NCBI GenBank assembly: GCA_013397455.1
Contig: VYZB01000036.1
Location: 3,380,954 to 3,444,953, forward strand
From: Crotophaga sulcirostris
Lineage: Eukaryota; Chordata; Aves; Cuculiformes; Crotophagidae
Direction of reading: 5' to 3'
DNA length: 64,000 nt
A program made the position numbers and the translations under genes. Below are positions 24,901 through 39,357 of the stretch, in pieces; position 1 is the first letter of the stretch; each line of letters begins with the position of its first letter. A model generated the notes under the pieces. That model was not told where the DNA came from, searched no databases, and saw nothing but the letters and a program-made list of their open reading frames with translations.

Positions 24901-27900
24901 TTATTCACAGCTGCCAGAATTGGCATTAGATCCCCTAGAATTCAGCCACTGATTTCTATTAAAGGTAACTAAATGACAATAACATCCAAAACCTCTTCTT
25001 TATCTTATCCTCAATTTTGGTGCAACACAAATTATTTGTATTTTTAAAATTTGGGCCTCAATAGGCCTTCTATTGACATTCTGCAGAAAACATTTCACAA
25101 AGCACAGCTGTCTCTACAGTGTAGGCTGAACAATAGTGTTGATGGAGAAAATGGCTATCGGTTTTGAGCTGACAGATTATTGATTGTACCTGTCTTCTGA
25201 ATCACTTGACACTATGGATTTTCACTGAGACCATTAAGGGACCAGCCTCAAGCCCTCCATGCCCTGTATATACTGACAACATTCTCACATTTGAATTTAT
25301 GTGCATGCCAATAATGGCCACAAGGAGAAAACAAAATCTTAAAAAGACATTTCTGATGCAGGCGAGTGGTTTAAGCACTGGAAATTAGAGAAGGATGAAA
25401 AAATGTTTATAAATATGCAAATTTGTAGCTAGTGATTCAAACAGAGAGCATGACATGAGTGCCCGGAATGGACATAGTGTTTTTAAACAGATAACTTAAG
25501 ATTTAGGCCAAGTAAAAAAGAAAGCAGTGGTACTAATATATCTTTTTATTTCAGTGGAAAGGCTTTAATTTTCAAAGTCTCTTTCTTTATGGACAGAAAT
25601 ATTTTGAAGCTGTGTCAGCACTAAAGCACGGACAGGTGGGCTGTTAAACACCTTGACCTAAGGCTCATGTCAGAAAAAAACAGACAGCGAATTCTAATTC
25701 ATGTTCTTGTCCCACTACCAAACAGAACTGAAAGAAAGTAATTGGTGTAGTTATTAGTTCTGCTACACCTGAGGTCCTTGAGGTAAAATCACTAATATTC
25801 TGACTGCAGTCTGAGCAGGTATACGAGAGGGGGACTTCTTTCACATTCTCTTTCATTTTCTTGTTCAAAAAAAACCTGCTAAAATTTAGCTTATAGTTCA
25901 TGCAATAGAACAGTACCATGTGTGGAACTGTCATCTTGTATAAATTATGAGCTTGAGTCTTCCTATTATGAAATCCCATTTTCAGTTGTTTATAACCTTG
26001 TCAAATTTTGACTGTTTATGCTGAATATTTCAGTGATGGGAAATTTTGCCAAAAATATTCCAGTTACTTCTCACAGAAATATTCAGGAAAGAAAGTGCTG
26101 CCAGTTTCTCCTAGACAGTAAAGCTATAACTGAGGCTTAGCTGAGGAAAGGCAGCTGTGGGATTCAGGCAGAAGGAAGCCAACATAAGATAATTTTTTTG
26201 TTGCTACTCTATTTATTGCCTGCTAGGGAGCTATCAATATTTGCTTATTTCCACAGAGAAAAGCAATCACTTAACATGTCAGAGACAGTCACTTTGCACT
26301 TTTGACATCTATGCAAGAATTTACTCAAAAGTACCCAACTTTGAGTCTCTTGAAAGTGTCTGTTCATGCAGACTCAATAGCTTCTTGTTAGTAAAACTCT
26401 CAGAGCAGTCTGTCTTCATTAATAGGAAGGACTAAAATGAATGTGGAGAACACTGTCAGCAACTAGCCAGTAGTGCTTCTTCTGAGACCTTATTTCTTCT
26501 CTCCCTTCAGTGTTTCTGCCCTCCCCACCTAGAGAATCACCACAAAAGCAGTTAATTCAACTGTAGAAAGATCAAATATAATCAAAAGTAAGGGAAGGAT
26601 TTTCAGGTAAAGGGAGGGGTCCTGGAGACTGACTTGGAGAAAGGATGAGAGAGTTAAACCACTGTGCAGAAAGCAGAGTGATTGGAACAGGAAGAGAAAA
26701 AAAAAAGTGGGAGTTTCAGAAAATGTCAGAAGGGAAACAGGATCATGTACACAAGATGGGGTCAGAGCAGAAACAGAAAGGAAAAAGTCAGGAGCAGAGG
26801 GGACTAGGAACGTACCACAAGAGAATTCTATTCTATAGCATCTGTAGGAATTTGATGTCCTCTTCCAGCAAAACACCTAGCTAACACAGGAGAGAGGGGG
26901 TGCACAGTAAAGACCTTAAGCTGGATGACAGTTTGTGGAACTGGAAAGCAACAGAATTAAGTTCACCAAAAATCTTATTTGGTTATATGAGCATATTTGT
27001 TATAACTTTAACTTCAAAAATTATATCTTACCATACCTGCAAGATTTCTGCTTTATTTAGTCTTCTGACTGTTTGGGTTTTTTATTACTATTTTTTTACT
27101 GTAGCATACTCTGGGGTTTCTTTTTGGTAAAGCAAATAGTATAACGTATTCTTTGTTTCTTTCTGTCACGTCTCCTCCCTTCTTTGAAGAGTTCTTTTTA
27201 TTAACTACTTATAATAAGATCTCAGCTGAGTAAAACTGGCTAAAACTATTTAGCATGAATATGCTTAAAGTTTTTTGTAAACCTACTCTGTTTACAAAGT
27301 TTCTTGCAGACTTGCACACTGTTGTTGAAATTTGGTGAGTATTGAGAATTATTTTAGGTGAAATTTTGCTCACTCATGACGTTAGTAAATTAGTAATAGT
27401 CTTCAAAAGCAATGAAATGATATCACACGCGTGCGATGACAAGCCTTGAGTAGAAATAGTTGTGTAGGAGGTTCTTGTTTAAATGTGAATGTGCTAGCCT
27501 CACTACAGACTCTACTACAGCCTATTGGATAACTCTTTGTTAAATTATGTAATACTCTTTCAAAATAGATATTTGGGAATCAATTCTCATACACAAGCCT
27601 TGAGCAAATACTCATGAAATCATCCTACAAAAAGAAACTCTGTAAAAATTACTAAAATGCATATACTGTATAAGGAAACTTTGCCTAGGGGCATTCTTCT
27701 ACCTTTTACTAAAAGACAGACTATATAAAATTGGCATTAAGGTGCACGTGCCCTTCACATATTGGCAGGTTTAAGAGATTCTGAAGGCATTTACAACTAC
27801 TAACTTTGGGTCTCTATTTTGATGCCAATTCCTTTAGCTTTTTTTCTGATTCCCAGGATTTACAGACTTTCAGAGAAAGGACCAGACTACCTACCTGTAA

Positions 27901-29035
27901 GAGATTTTAGATAAGGCTGCAGCTGTCTTCATTCTTTGCATTTTTTTGGTCTGTATTTCCTGCTAATGTAATTTGAATAAGCCAATTACATTGAAATCTG
28001 GTTCGTTGTTACCCAAATAAATTCATGAGTGTGGATATGAGTCTTCTGTGGAATTGCATGGGGAGTAAAAGTGGTCTATCATTTGATTGTACAAAGGGGT
28101 CTGTACAGAATGCTGGTGTCATGCTTTGTGCTCAGTTTTGAGGTTCCACTTGCACTGTATTGGAGGAAGATTTCAGGCAGACAGAACATTTGAAGAAAAT
28201 AAAGAAAGCCTTTTAAAATTACTAAAGTGCTAAAAATATAGGTGGAATTTTGTTTTCTGGGTTCAGGCTGCAAAAATGGAGTTCGAACGTGCAGTTTAAA
28301 TATGGGATTTTCTAAAAAATAATGCCTTGAAAAATATCTCTTGGAGCTTCATGAAAATATCCCCAAATGCCCACTGTGTACCGTTCAAAGCTGGTCAAAA
28401 ATATTGTTATAAGAAGTCTTTTATTTAACTGTTAAGTCTTTTTGTCAGTGAGATCATATGCACAATTAAGCTTGATTCGCACTAACAAGGAACTCAACAA
28501 AAAATTATTTATTTTTCAGAGTTATGGGACTCCTTGATGTTTTTCAAGTGCTAGTGACTTTAAGAGAGGATAATTTTTCATCCACCGCTTCTTCACACAC
28601 CAGCACTGACAGCAGTTTAAGTACCTGGCCTCTGTGTGTTACATTTGCTTCACTGCTCTGTAGGAATACCTTATGAAGTCACACAGTTGGGGTTTCTTCA
28701 GGAAACTATATCCCAGGTAAATAACTTATTCTACTTGAAGGATACATTCCTGAGACATCAGCACTATTGGGCTGCACTATTTGCAAAGTGACACTCTCAG
28801 CTGCTGAATTCCTCAACTAGCCTGTAAACAATGGCAATATGGGTTAAACTGAGAGACTTGCCATATTTTCTGAGGTAAGGGTTACTGGAAATAAATAGAA
28901 GTAAATATAAATGTATTGGTACATGAACACCTAGAACAACAATTATCCACTCACTTAGCAGGTTGAGTACCCACATTATAATGTTCTTAATTTGGGGAGA
29001 AAGACAAGTATCAAATTCTGTTCTAGAGAAGAAAG
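18991..29035. other. Noncoding DNA, no gene recognised
   Basis: This 10-kb stretch has no recognised gene or intact transposon. The longest frames (104 codons at 25665-25979 antisense; 115 codons at 26529-26876 antisense) show no domain, and the second lies opposite a purine-rich tract. A roughly 40-bp match to an internal CR1 segment near 22391-22430 is too short to call. Confidence 0.6.
26586..26805. repeat. Purine-rich tract
   Basis: Dominated by A and G on the + strand, including a ten-base A run near 26699-26708 and many GGA, AGAG and GAAA words, with no regular unit. It accounts for the Leu/Ser/Phe-rich frame on the opposite strand. Confidence 0.55.
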
Positions 29036-29084
29036 AATATCTCAGACCACTTAGACCACTGTTACCACTTAGGTCTGAGATATT
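29036..29084. repeat. Perfect 13-bp inverted repeat with 23-nt loop
   Basis: AATATCTCAGACC at 29036-29048 is the exact reverse complement of GGTCTGAGATATT at 29072-29084. The 23-nt spacer contains a partial repeat of CCACTTAG/ACTTAGACC. As RNA it would fold as a hairpin on either strand. The stem is short for a microRNA precursor and pairing does not extend outward. Confidence 0.9.
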
Positions 29085-30309
29085 GCATCAAAAATGGTCC
29101 AATATTATTTTATCTAAAGATACATGGTCAAATGCTGCACAGCACAAACTGGATCTCAGCTTCCTTTTCATTTAAAGGCAAAGCATAAAACTGCAACTGC
29201 CTACAAAGACATGAAATCTGCTGGAATAAACAGCTTTGGTAGTGAAATCATGACCACGGATCATCATTATACTAGAAAACCTTAGAAATATTGTATATAC
29301 TAGGTAAACACTTTTTTAAAAAGTACAGTTACCTGACATTCAGTTATTCTACCAGATCTAAATGGCCATAATAATATGTCCAAAATAAAAATGACTATGG
29401 CATCAAGACCAAACTAATTCTCCTCCCATACATGTAATATTAAAAAATCAGAGAAAGAAAAAGCTTTGATAAACTCTTGTAACACTCAATTGTAATGCTT
29501 TACCAATATGAATGTCATTTTCCTTTATTTTTAAATGAAAACAGATCCTTTCTAAGCCTCCAGCCTTGATGCAAGTTCTTTTCAAATTTTTTTTTTGGTA
29601 CTTAGGAAGCACCTTTAAAAATCTGTGATTACCAAATAAGCTTACCTTCTAGATGTTCTGACACCTTAGTGACAGCAAAAACACAAAACTTCAAGATAAG
29701 TAGATCATTCTTTATTTTCTTCCTTAGTTTCCTATTTTTGTGTTTCTTGTGGGAATTCCATATCATTAAAAGTAGAGTAAGGCATAAGAGGCATAAGAAC
29801 ACTACTGGGAATTTTTTACTGCATATCCTTCTCAATAAACTTGAAAATTATTTTTGCCTAAAGAATTTTTTTTCCTAAATGGCGACTTTATAATTTTTCT
29901 TTCATCCAATGCCTCCATTTTCCTGAACACTTAGTTTTCAGTCTCTTATGCACATTTTGTGATATCAACAAGTAAAATTTTCCAAGAGATCCAAGCCTGG
30001 TGTTCGAACTGTTACACACAGAACTCGAGACTCCTGATGTAAGTTCCCAGCACTTATGTATGAATGCACGTCAGGAGTTCATCCAGCAAAATTTCTGTGC
30101 ATTCAAAAGATAACTGTGACAAGCCACACTAGCCTTTGAATCAGGAATCCACTTTCAGCTAAGTATTTTTTTTTCCCGTTGGCTCTGTAGATCTCAAGAT
30201 CTTTAGAAAATATACTACTGTATTTGGATCTCATGAGGGGATCAAGACCAAGGAAAAGGACGTTTGATCTTGCACATACTTTTCCCAGACTTCCTGTTGC
30301 CTTCTGATG
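29085..30309. other. Noncoding DNA, nothing recognised
   Basis: AT-rich sequence with no recognised gene or repeat. The 68- and 69-codon frames at 29629-29878 overlap on opposite strands and look like noise. Confidence 0.6.
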
Positions 30310-30530
30310 TAGGAAGCACTCATATTCACATCAACAGGACTTCACACATGCTTAAAGACAGGCATGTGCACAATGGCTTTCTGAGCTTCAGGCTATCCTT
30401 TAAAATGTATTAAATAAGAGAAGCTTGTAATCTGATGTTAAATAGTGGGCCAGACCCCAAGAACTACTCAGCTTTTACTCAGTCAATGTGACTCTGTTTG
30501 ACAACCTCAGGGTTTGGCAAACCTGATTTT
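30310..30530 (+). repeat. Ancient amniote interspersed repeat remnant (L3/CR1-like)
   Basis: Two blocks fit parts of old L3/CR1-type repeats known from reptile and bird genomes. The first is CAGGACTTCACACATGCTTA followed by AAGACAGGCATGTGCACAAT and a GGCTTTCTGAG segment (30335-30385). The second is GGGCCAGACCCC, ACTACTCAGCTTTTACTCAG and GTCAATG with a TTTGACAACCTCAGG segment (30447-30512). Both are decayed but in the expected style. They may be one element interrupted by about 60 bp or two separate copies. Confidence 0.45.
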
Positions 30531-33500
30531 TGTGAAAAAACTTCCTGTACAGTATGTCAAAGCTGGTACGTCTACTAGTTCCACTAAGAACACAGATGAT
30601 GGCCCTGCAGGCAACAGCAGTAAATCAGTTGCAGATTAGAGCCAGGTTCACTTATGTGGCACACAAAAGCTGCTCCTAATATAAATGGTTCAGAAAATAC
30701 ATACAGTATGACAGAACTAAATAACAAATGTTCTTCCTCAGTGACAATGACTGCTACACAGTTTATCAGTAATGTAAAATACCCAATACACTCACTGGAT
30801 TACAATTCAACTTTAAATACTCTTACATTGTAACTTGTAAACTGACTATGCAGTAAATTAATTTATTTTCTTTCTTTTTTCTACTTAATGCAATATTTGT
30901 GCTTTCTTTTTTTTATGATGATAAAAAATATTTTTTCCAGTGACCAACTTGTTACTCACCATGTTTATGAGCTGAAGACATGTTTAATTAAAGTCAGCTT
31001 CAAGAACAATTAATGTTCATTAGTACTTTGGAGACACAAAATATAAGTCCATCAAGATATGAAACATACAACTATTTGTGTAAATATTTTATAAGCCAGT
31101 TTGTGCTCCCACCTACCTTTTTTTCCTCTCTGCTGCTGAATGGTTTCAAAATCAATTTAAAGTGCTTTTTGCATCTGAATAAATTGCCTCAGAACTGTCA
31201 TTTGAATAATTCATAGCTTCCTACTGAAACTAAAAATATTTATTTAAATCATGTAATGAAAAAAAGCAGTTAAAGTGGGTGGAGGCTGTCCTACAAACTG
31301 TTGAAACATATTTCTTACCCTGATGTATGTTTCCAATACTTAAGTCAATATCTTCAGCTGACAGCACCATACAAACTTCTCAGTCCTCGCTGGTCCCTAC
31401 TCCTTGCAGCCTCTCTGCAGAGGAGACACTTGCACTGCTCAGGCAGGCTCTGTGTTGAACTCCTTCTCTAGCTCAAGTCGATATGAACAAGGCTATATTT
31501 CATACTATCAGCCATGTGCACTTCATGCCTGTTTTATTCACTGAAACAAAGAGATAAAACCCACACATAACAACAGACTTCACTTGGATGTAGTCATTCC
31601 AAAACCTTAGGCTGGCCAGACTGTGAGAAGGGGAAGTAGCAGAGAATGGAGACAAGGATTGCCTCTGCTCAGGTTATCTCTCTGGGCTCTAACAGGAGTG
31701 TGACAACAAATGAAAGCCAAAATAAATTAGTTTCTCTTGAGGAATGTTTCGTCTTTCTCTTGTGCAATGAACTGCAGCACTGCATAAGGACAGCAGAGAG
31801 ATACCACAGCATGTATGTTCAGACCAAGAGCTTAAAAAAGAAATCTCAACTTGTGCTAAAACACCTCAGCTAACTAAAATAATCCCACCCCACCTTTATC
31901 CAAACCTCACTACATAACATACGTGACTAGATCCAACTCCTTGGACATGTCCTTTTCTTCCCGTTTCTCCCTGTACCCCATGGGGATCCAGAACCTGGGG
32001 ACCTTTCCCTTCTGCAGCTGATCTGACAGACTTACATGGAAAATGTAATAGGATATGGGAACACCACAGACAGGTGCTCTCTCTGAAAATTTGTTTCATA
32101 ATTCAAGCAGCAGCTTACATAACAGCCGTGCAGTGGTGGACTGAGGTCATAAAGTAAGGGGACATGTAACATGTTATCTCGTCAAGAGATTAGCACAGAG
32201 GTTTCTCTGCCTGGGTCCCACCCTTTATCTGCAGTAAAACCTCAAACTATCAAAACCTTTGGGTTGTTATAACTTCAAGCAACACAATCACTACACATTT
32301 CTTAACTAATGAACTGTACCCATGTCTTTCCTTTTTTCTTCCCCTTCTCAGATGTGCAATGACATCAGGAGATTATGTTTAGTTTAATCAAGTTGGGGAG
32401 ATACAAACATTCCTAAAGTACATTCATTCCTTCCTGCTCAGCAGTTTAAAAACATTTGATTTGACATGACTTTAAGTTTACACACTTCAAAGAATTTTTA
32501 AAGCAATACTTTCTAAAAAAGGAAGGGAAGGAATTAAAAAAATGTTCTTGTACGTTCTGTATGACTAAGCGGTGCATTGTTTTGTTCAGTACTCATAATC
32601 TGTTTTCATGCTTTGGTGCAAACAGTTGTGAACAAAAATCAGCTCCAGTGTTGTAGCATTAATGGAGAACAGTCTGGCCTCCACCTAACCCTGAAGATAA
32701 CTATGCTAAAACAGTAGTGATGAGCATTCAGCTAACTAGCTCTAACAAGGAAAGACTGCTGCTGCCATTCATCAAAAAGACCATTCGGATAATGAGGAGA
32801 GATGGCTAGTGACATATTTCAGCAGGGGAGGCCATCCTGCTGGGAGCTTCTTTCTAAATGCCAAATTCTATCAATTTAAAAAGCAAACATCATGCTCTCT
32901 TTGATTTGTCCAGCTATGTGGGGAGCAGATACTATATGAGAAAGTTATACGGTACTGTCCAAATTGGAATAAAGAGATAGAAGAGATACCTAAGGAGAAA
33001 AAAAATGGTGTGGTGTGCATATAATTGTAATCTTCACTCTCCTGAAAGGACTAGTCCTAATTATGAGCTACATGGCTACTGTCAGTCAGAGAGAGTAAAT
33101 CCCTTGCTTTCTATAAGAAGCTACTAATCTGATTATTGATTTACAGTTCTGATGATTAGTTAAAGAATTTGCCTCTCAAGGAATCTGAACATCCCTGTTG
33201 GGACAGACAGTAAAACAGTCATTTAGATGAAAAGCTTTGCTTCAAATAAATTTATAGTTTCAAAACGTATTTAAACTAGTAAATATTGTATGCCAGAATA
33301 AAAAGTAAGAAATGTTACCTGTTTCTTCTGCTTTTGCGGGTGGTTTCTAATATGACAGTCACTTTATCACAACAGAGAGCACAGCTGGTTTTCTAAAATA
33401 ACACCAATAGGAAAGAGAGAATGGCAATAGACAGTTCAAGTACAAATCAGTACAAATGTGTTGTACTGACTTGTGTTTCCTATGTGAAGGCAGTAACTCC

Positions 33501-36500
33501 CACTTAAAATTTTTATTTGCCATGATGGTGAGGAACTTTTTTTTTATTCATTGGTGGAAAATATGTAAAAGATGTCATTTTGTAAGAAAAAGGACACAAA
33601 GGAAGTGTAGGTGCTATTTTCTAGTGATTTGCTATTGCAGGTAGCAAAGTTGCACATACCTCCCAAGCTGTAAACAGTTTTGACTGGTAAAATCACTGTA
33701 GGTTTTCTTATACTCATCTTTGTCACCAACAAATATGCTTTTACTAATAGTGGAATAAATGCCATTTTGAGCATAAGTGCTTTCCAGACTAACTGATGAG
33801 AACCACGTTCAAAATTTCTCCAGTGACATCCATTGTCAGCTGCTGAAGAGAGTGGAAATCAAAAGCAGCACAGCTTCAGCTACTCTGCTGCCAGGGGCTT
33901 CTCTCTCTGCTGACTTTCCACACAAGGGTGAATAAATTGACCTTCTTAAAATGCTCACTAACAAATCTAAGACTATAAGGCAAAGAAGATGCTAAGTTAA
34001 TAGGTGGAAAAGAAAAACACCTGGAGAAGCAGGAGATGCAGTGGGATATTCATAAAACTAACAATTAGTTCAGTGAAACTAATTTCTGCAGGTGTCTTCT
34101 ACAGTCCGTAGAGGTTATGAAGTTCCTTGATGAAGTTATTCAGAGCAGGAACTTGGGTACTGTTTCTGGAAGGACTTATCTTTCTCCACAGACTGTATAA
34201 GAGACCTACAGAAATTAGCTTCAGTAGGCTAAAAACTCTCATCATACTTTGTACAATGAGCCCACTCCTGAATGGCTGTGTAAAGGGGGTAGCTATCCTC
34301 TTCCATATCCAAAGGGTCAGTTTCAGAGAAACATTTTAGGATGTCAGAATTTATATATAGCTGAAAATTGCAAAACCTTCTGAGAGCAAAAAAATCTTTT
34401 TGCGTTTTGCTGGACCCTGGTGTCAAGAAGGTTTTGTGTTCCTCATGTTGTAAAGTGAGTCCATGAGTCTTTTCAGGTTTCAGTCATTACACTGTCTAGA
34501 AATAAATTATGACATGTAAACTCAAGGAGAAGTTAATAATTTTAAAACCTACAAACTTATCATGCATGTACCTATGTCTCAGTTACATTAATTTAACTCT
34601 ATCACAGAACTGTGTATTTCTACTGAACTTCCTCTGCTCCTGCTGAAGTCATTGGAAGAGGCTGATAATGTATTTGGTTTCTTTGGCATGTTTGAAGGAG
34701 AGAGAGAATTCCACAGCTTGCTGAGTGCCATTAGGAAGCAGATAACTAATGTACCTCATCTAAAACCTGTTAATTGAAACCAGCTGCAAACTCATTGACT
34801 TCTTTGGCACAACATGTTTTTATCTTCATGCATTTCTATGTGATTATCTCTGTGAAAGACAAGCTGTTAACAGTGTTTATATTGTGTATTCCTAGTACTG
34901 ATCTATGTTTTCTTAGTGCTATGTGAAAAATTAAAAAATACAAAAGGGAAGATAATTTGCCTTTCCTTATGTCATACATGATCATGACTAATTTGATACT
35001 AGAACTGAAATCAAAGAAGCCTAGTAAAAGTTCCCATATCTAATCCTTTCCCACGTTCAGTCTTACCTTGATCTCTGAAATGCTTTCATTCTCTCCTTAG
35101 GGCATGAATATTTGGTATGATAAAATTTACGTGTCTGTATTTTTGTAGGAGAGGCACATTAAGGAAAAAATTCACAACAAACCTCCACAGTGAAGACAGA
35201 CCATTTCATATTTCTAGCCATGCTGAACTATGGGAAAATCCAACTCATTGTAGCTATGTGTGAATAGTCACAGAAAATACATCTTGGCTCAAGACTCAGG
35301 CATGGAGCGTAGTTTTACCTTAATAAAGCTAACTGTGTCAAATTTTTGCAGCCAGTAACAATAACTCTTTTACTGTAAGCATGGCCTTTTGGACTATATA
35401 ACATTCAAATTCAAAACAAACAAAACACTCACATTTCTCTCTGAGCTAATGATAAAACAAAGTACAGGGTGGAGCTATGTTGGCAGCACCACCAGATTGC
35501 ACTGATCTCTGTAATTTTTGGCAAATAATGAATCGACTCAGCCCCTCTAAAGAACTCATGAGAGGTTAGAGATATGCTATTAATGTAGAGCAAAAAAATA
35601 CTGCTGTGGTGTTTACAGAAAGCACTCACTCGGATTATTCTATTTGAAGTAAATTAGAAGAATCCTCTGATCTTACTGGCATGTGTTCTCACAACAAACG
35701 CCATGCAGTTGTTATCACTAACCCCAATGAATGCAACTATCCTGGGAGAATGCAAAAACCAGTTTAAAAAGCTATTCACTCTCTATGTTAATGCTTATGG
35801 CTTATATATATGTTTAGCAAAATCAGATCAAAATGATTGCCTTTAACCATTATGCAGACAAGCAAAAGTTGTTAAGTACCGGCCAGTTTTCACAGTAAAA
35901 TTCAGATATCTGCCAAGTATTGTGGTTCCACTCAGTGTTATTAATTTCCATTATACTTTCTGAAACGTTCCTAGTGTCCAACATACCATAGCTTTGAAGA
36001 AAGCAGCAACTCAGGCACAGAAAGAGAATGCTGGTCAGTAGGATATTTTCTCATTAATTTTTAGCTTGCTTTTTTGTTTATTTTCGTTGCTCCCGCCAAC
36101 TCAGTTATGAGCTGTTTCCTATCTACTTTGGTGACATTGACAACTTATCTGTAAAGCTTTCAATTATATTAGTCTTACACACTACAAACTGGGTTAAATG
36201 CATACATCTGCATGTCTCTGTCTCACCCATATGAACACAGCAAAATATAATACACAAAGTCACCATATTCACCATATGCTTGATAGACATAAAAGGATAA
36301 TCTAAAGATCTCCCATATTAAGTTTTAAGCACTAAAATATATGTATAAGGGAAATCTGGAAATATTATGAAGTAGAGATGTTGTCCTTTGTTTTGCCTCT
36401 TCTACATAATTCATTACATGGGTTTTATTAGTCATGTTTCTTTTTAAAATGTTTCTTATCAAATGTTAAAGCCCACCTTGCATGCTCAAGGGGATGTCTC

Positions 36501-39357
36501 TCTGTTACAAGGCTTCAAGAGCAGACAGTACATCTCCTGTCATCACTATTATAACTGAAATCATCATATAAGGTTAGATTAAGTTTGTGTTCATTTTCTC
36601 ATGTGCACAGACATTGATCTAAGCACACCATTATCCATCTCGGATACCCTTATTACCTTCAATTGCTAAAGGAAGCAGATAGGCAAGAAACTTTTAATAT
36701 GATATTGCTCCAGGTGCTGTGATGCAACAATAAGAAGTAAAAGGAGGGTTTTTAAATGAAGAAAATTAAATGGAAAAGTGAATATTCCTTGAGGAGGGAG
36801 AAAGAAGTTAACCTTAAGGTTATGTCCCTTTCAGTCTGCAGTCCTGCCTACTGTTCCCAAACTCAGAGACACTTCTCAGAGGGCAGCTTCATCCCTTCAT
36901 TATGTGTCCCTGCTTTCAAGACTTTTGCAAAATATAAAGGGCAAGATCAGAGGAAGGAGAGGACTGAACTCTTACAGTTGCCAAGTTTGTAGAATATCCA
37001 TTCTGACTTTGTAGCCACTGCAAAAAACACAGGTTGATTTCAGTCTTAATTCAATATTTTCTTTTCTAAGCCTGAGATTTATATTTGTGCTGTTTTCTTT
37101 CTCTGACTTTTCAGCAAGATATGCTCTGATACAACTTGTCCAAATTACTGAGTTCTGAGAGCTCTAATAATGCACCATCATATACAATTCTTTCTATACA
37201 TCTCCAGACATCTCTGAGGAGTAACACTGAGACACAAGTAAGGAGTTCTAACATAAACATAGAAGTAACAGTAATAAATTCTATTAAGTATAATACAGTA
37301 AAATTTTGCAGAGCTAACAGTTTTTCACTGATTTTCACAAACCAAAAAAATGTAAAATTAATTGTGTCTCAGCTACCGACGCACACACATCTAGCACACA
37401 ATTTGCTATTTCAGCTAAAGCAAAAATCTGCTATGAGGTCAAAGTCTCAGCATCCAGTATGATTACTGGTAGACAAATGACTTGCTTTATTGGCTCCCCC
37501 CTGAATATACTGAGCTGAATTTTTTTCATTGGAAAAAAAGTTGTGCATCTGCTTTCTAAAATAATCACTCAGCCTTGGTTTCCAATATCACTGGTGATTT
37601 CTGGAAATTTGGGTCATCACTATGATTTGTATTATGAAGCCAGAAAGGACATTTTGAAACCGATAGAGTTTTTTCTTATTTAGCAAATACAAATTATAGT
37701 TTTAAAAGTCCTGCTGGTAACAAGGAAAATCTTTTCATTTGTAGACTACATGGTCTACTTGGTAAAGTATCCTGTTAGACAAACATTTGTTCACCTGGAT
37801 CTGGAGAGTTGAATAAGCAATGAAATACTTATAAAGACTTATTTAATTGGAGCATTAATTCACTAGGAAAGCAATCTTTTTATCTTGCGGTGGATTATTT
37901 TAACTATTGACTAAAAATTTAAAACATTGGTGTTATTAAGACTAATGATAGATTTGCTTTCCCATGTGTTTATGCTTCTGATTGCTGTTAAAATTATGAT
38001 ATAATTAAATGAAAATAGTCACGGATAAAAAGCAAATATTTATGTTATACTTCTATTCATCATCATAAATGAAGCAGAGGTATGGGTACAACATACCAAG
38101 TATATATTCAGAAGTTTATAGAAATAAAATAGGATAAAACTTATCCTCCTATCCATATCAAATTTTTGATAAATGAGAATATGATCCACTTTACAAGACA
38201 GTCTTTTAATTTGTTAGGTAATCTATTCCTGAACTGACTATATATCATAATAATACCATATTCCCCAGATTATTATTGAAAATAATCCACTTATCCACTT
38301 TTAGCCTCAGCTACCATCTCTTTTTCTGTTGTTGCTGACAAATGAGTAAGTCCTTTGATTTCAAGTCTACAAAAAGATGTTTCATCACCTAGTATTCTTT
38401 TTACAGATATTTAATATATTTGGGAATTTAAGTGAGGATTTTCTTAAAATCCTGATGAATAAAAGTATAAGTTAAATGCTTTCTTTATTAAAACTAAAAT
38501 ACTAACTGAATAAAACAAATTTAGTCAGAGCATTGATGTCTACCTGAGTCTGCAAGCAGACTAAAATGAAAGTTCTAGGGAACTTTGTTCATAAATTAAC
38601 TTTGGAGCTTATTTACAGTGATTTAAATGCCTCTACTTCTAATTATTTCACTAAATGTTCTAGCAGAAAGAAAAAAAAAACAACAAAACAACAACAACAA
38701 AAAGGCAATTAGTGTGCTTATTCTAGAGTTCCTAACTATTTGTAATGCTTTCCTTGCTGACAGAAGTCAAAAAGCATCTTTTCCAATGGCTCGTTCAAAG
38801 CTGTTATCAAGTCATAATGGTACAGCTAAGGTAGATTTCTGCAGCTGCTCTGGTGCTCCTAGATCTACATAGAGCTTATGCATCCAGCTGTGAACACAGA
38901 AAAGGCGTGATAGACCCTTGTGCTGGTTTTGAAAGATTGTCCCTTTCACCAGTTATGCTAGGATTTATGTCAGCCAGGATGCGCGCATGTATTTGAGGAC
39001 AACCTACAACCTGGCATGCTGTACGCTAAACATACCACCAGAGAATCTGTTCTCCTTTTCACTGGACAGCTCATTAAATAACTCTTAAGATCCTGCTCTG
39101 ATTTGAGCTTTTTGGTTGGTGCTTTCCTTTTCTCTTTTTATGCAATTCAGTTTACTGAACAGAGAACTTTGTCACATACCTACAGAACCCAAGGCAACAC
39201 CTTGACAGGTGAGAGAATATTTATTATATGCTATTATATCTACTATTTGTCTATTATTACATCTATTAGAACATAAATGTTTTATTAAAGTATTGCAAAA
39301 TTTGCAGTCATTGCTAATTCTGTGTCTGTGATCTGTCAGGAGTTAAGACGTTCCAGG
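30531..39357. other. Noncoding DNA, no gene recognised
   Basis: Nearly 9 kb of AT-rich sequence without a recognised gene. Frames reach 108 codons at most (37136-37462 +, overlapped by an antisense 75-codon frame) and show no domains. A moderately GC-balanced segment near 34600-34800 lacks any readable frame. Confidence 0.6.
38670..38703 (+). repeat. Poly-A / (CAA)n simple repeat
   Basis: A run of eleven A residues is followed by CAACAAAACAACAACAAC. It could be the tail of an unrecognised retrotransposon, but no body was identified upstream. Confidence 0.8.

Noticed and set aside
26529..26876. 115-codon Leu/Ser/Phe-rich minus frame that could suggest membrane segments.
   Set aside because: It is the complement of a purine-rich tract, so the hydrophobic bias is explained by base composition.
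27424..27437. Palindromic CACGCGTG in an imperfect 14-bp symmetric context.
   Set aside because: It is a short palindrome expected occasionally by chance, with no CpG island, promoter or other motif around it.
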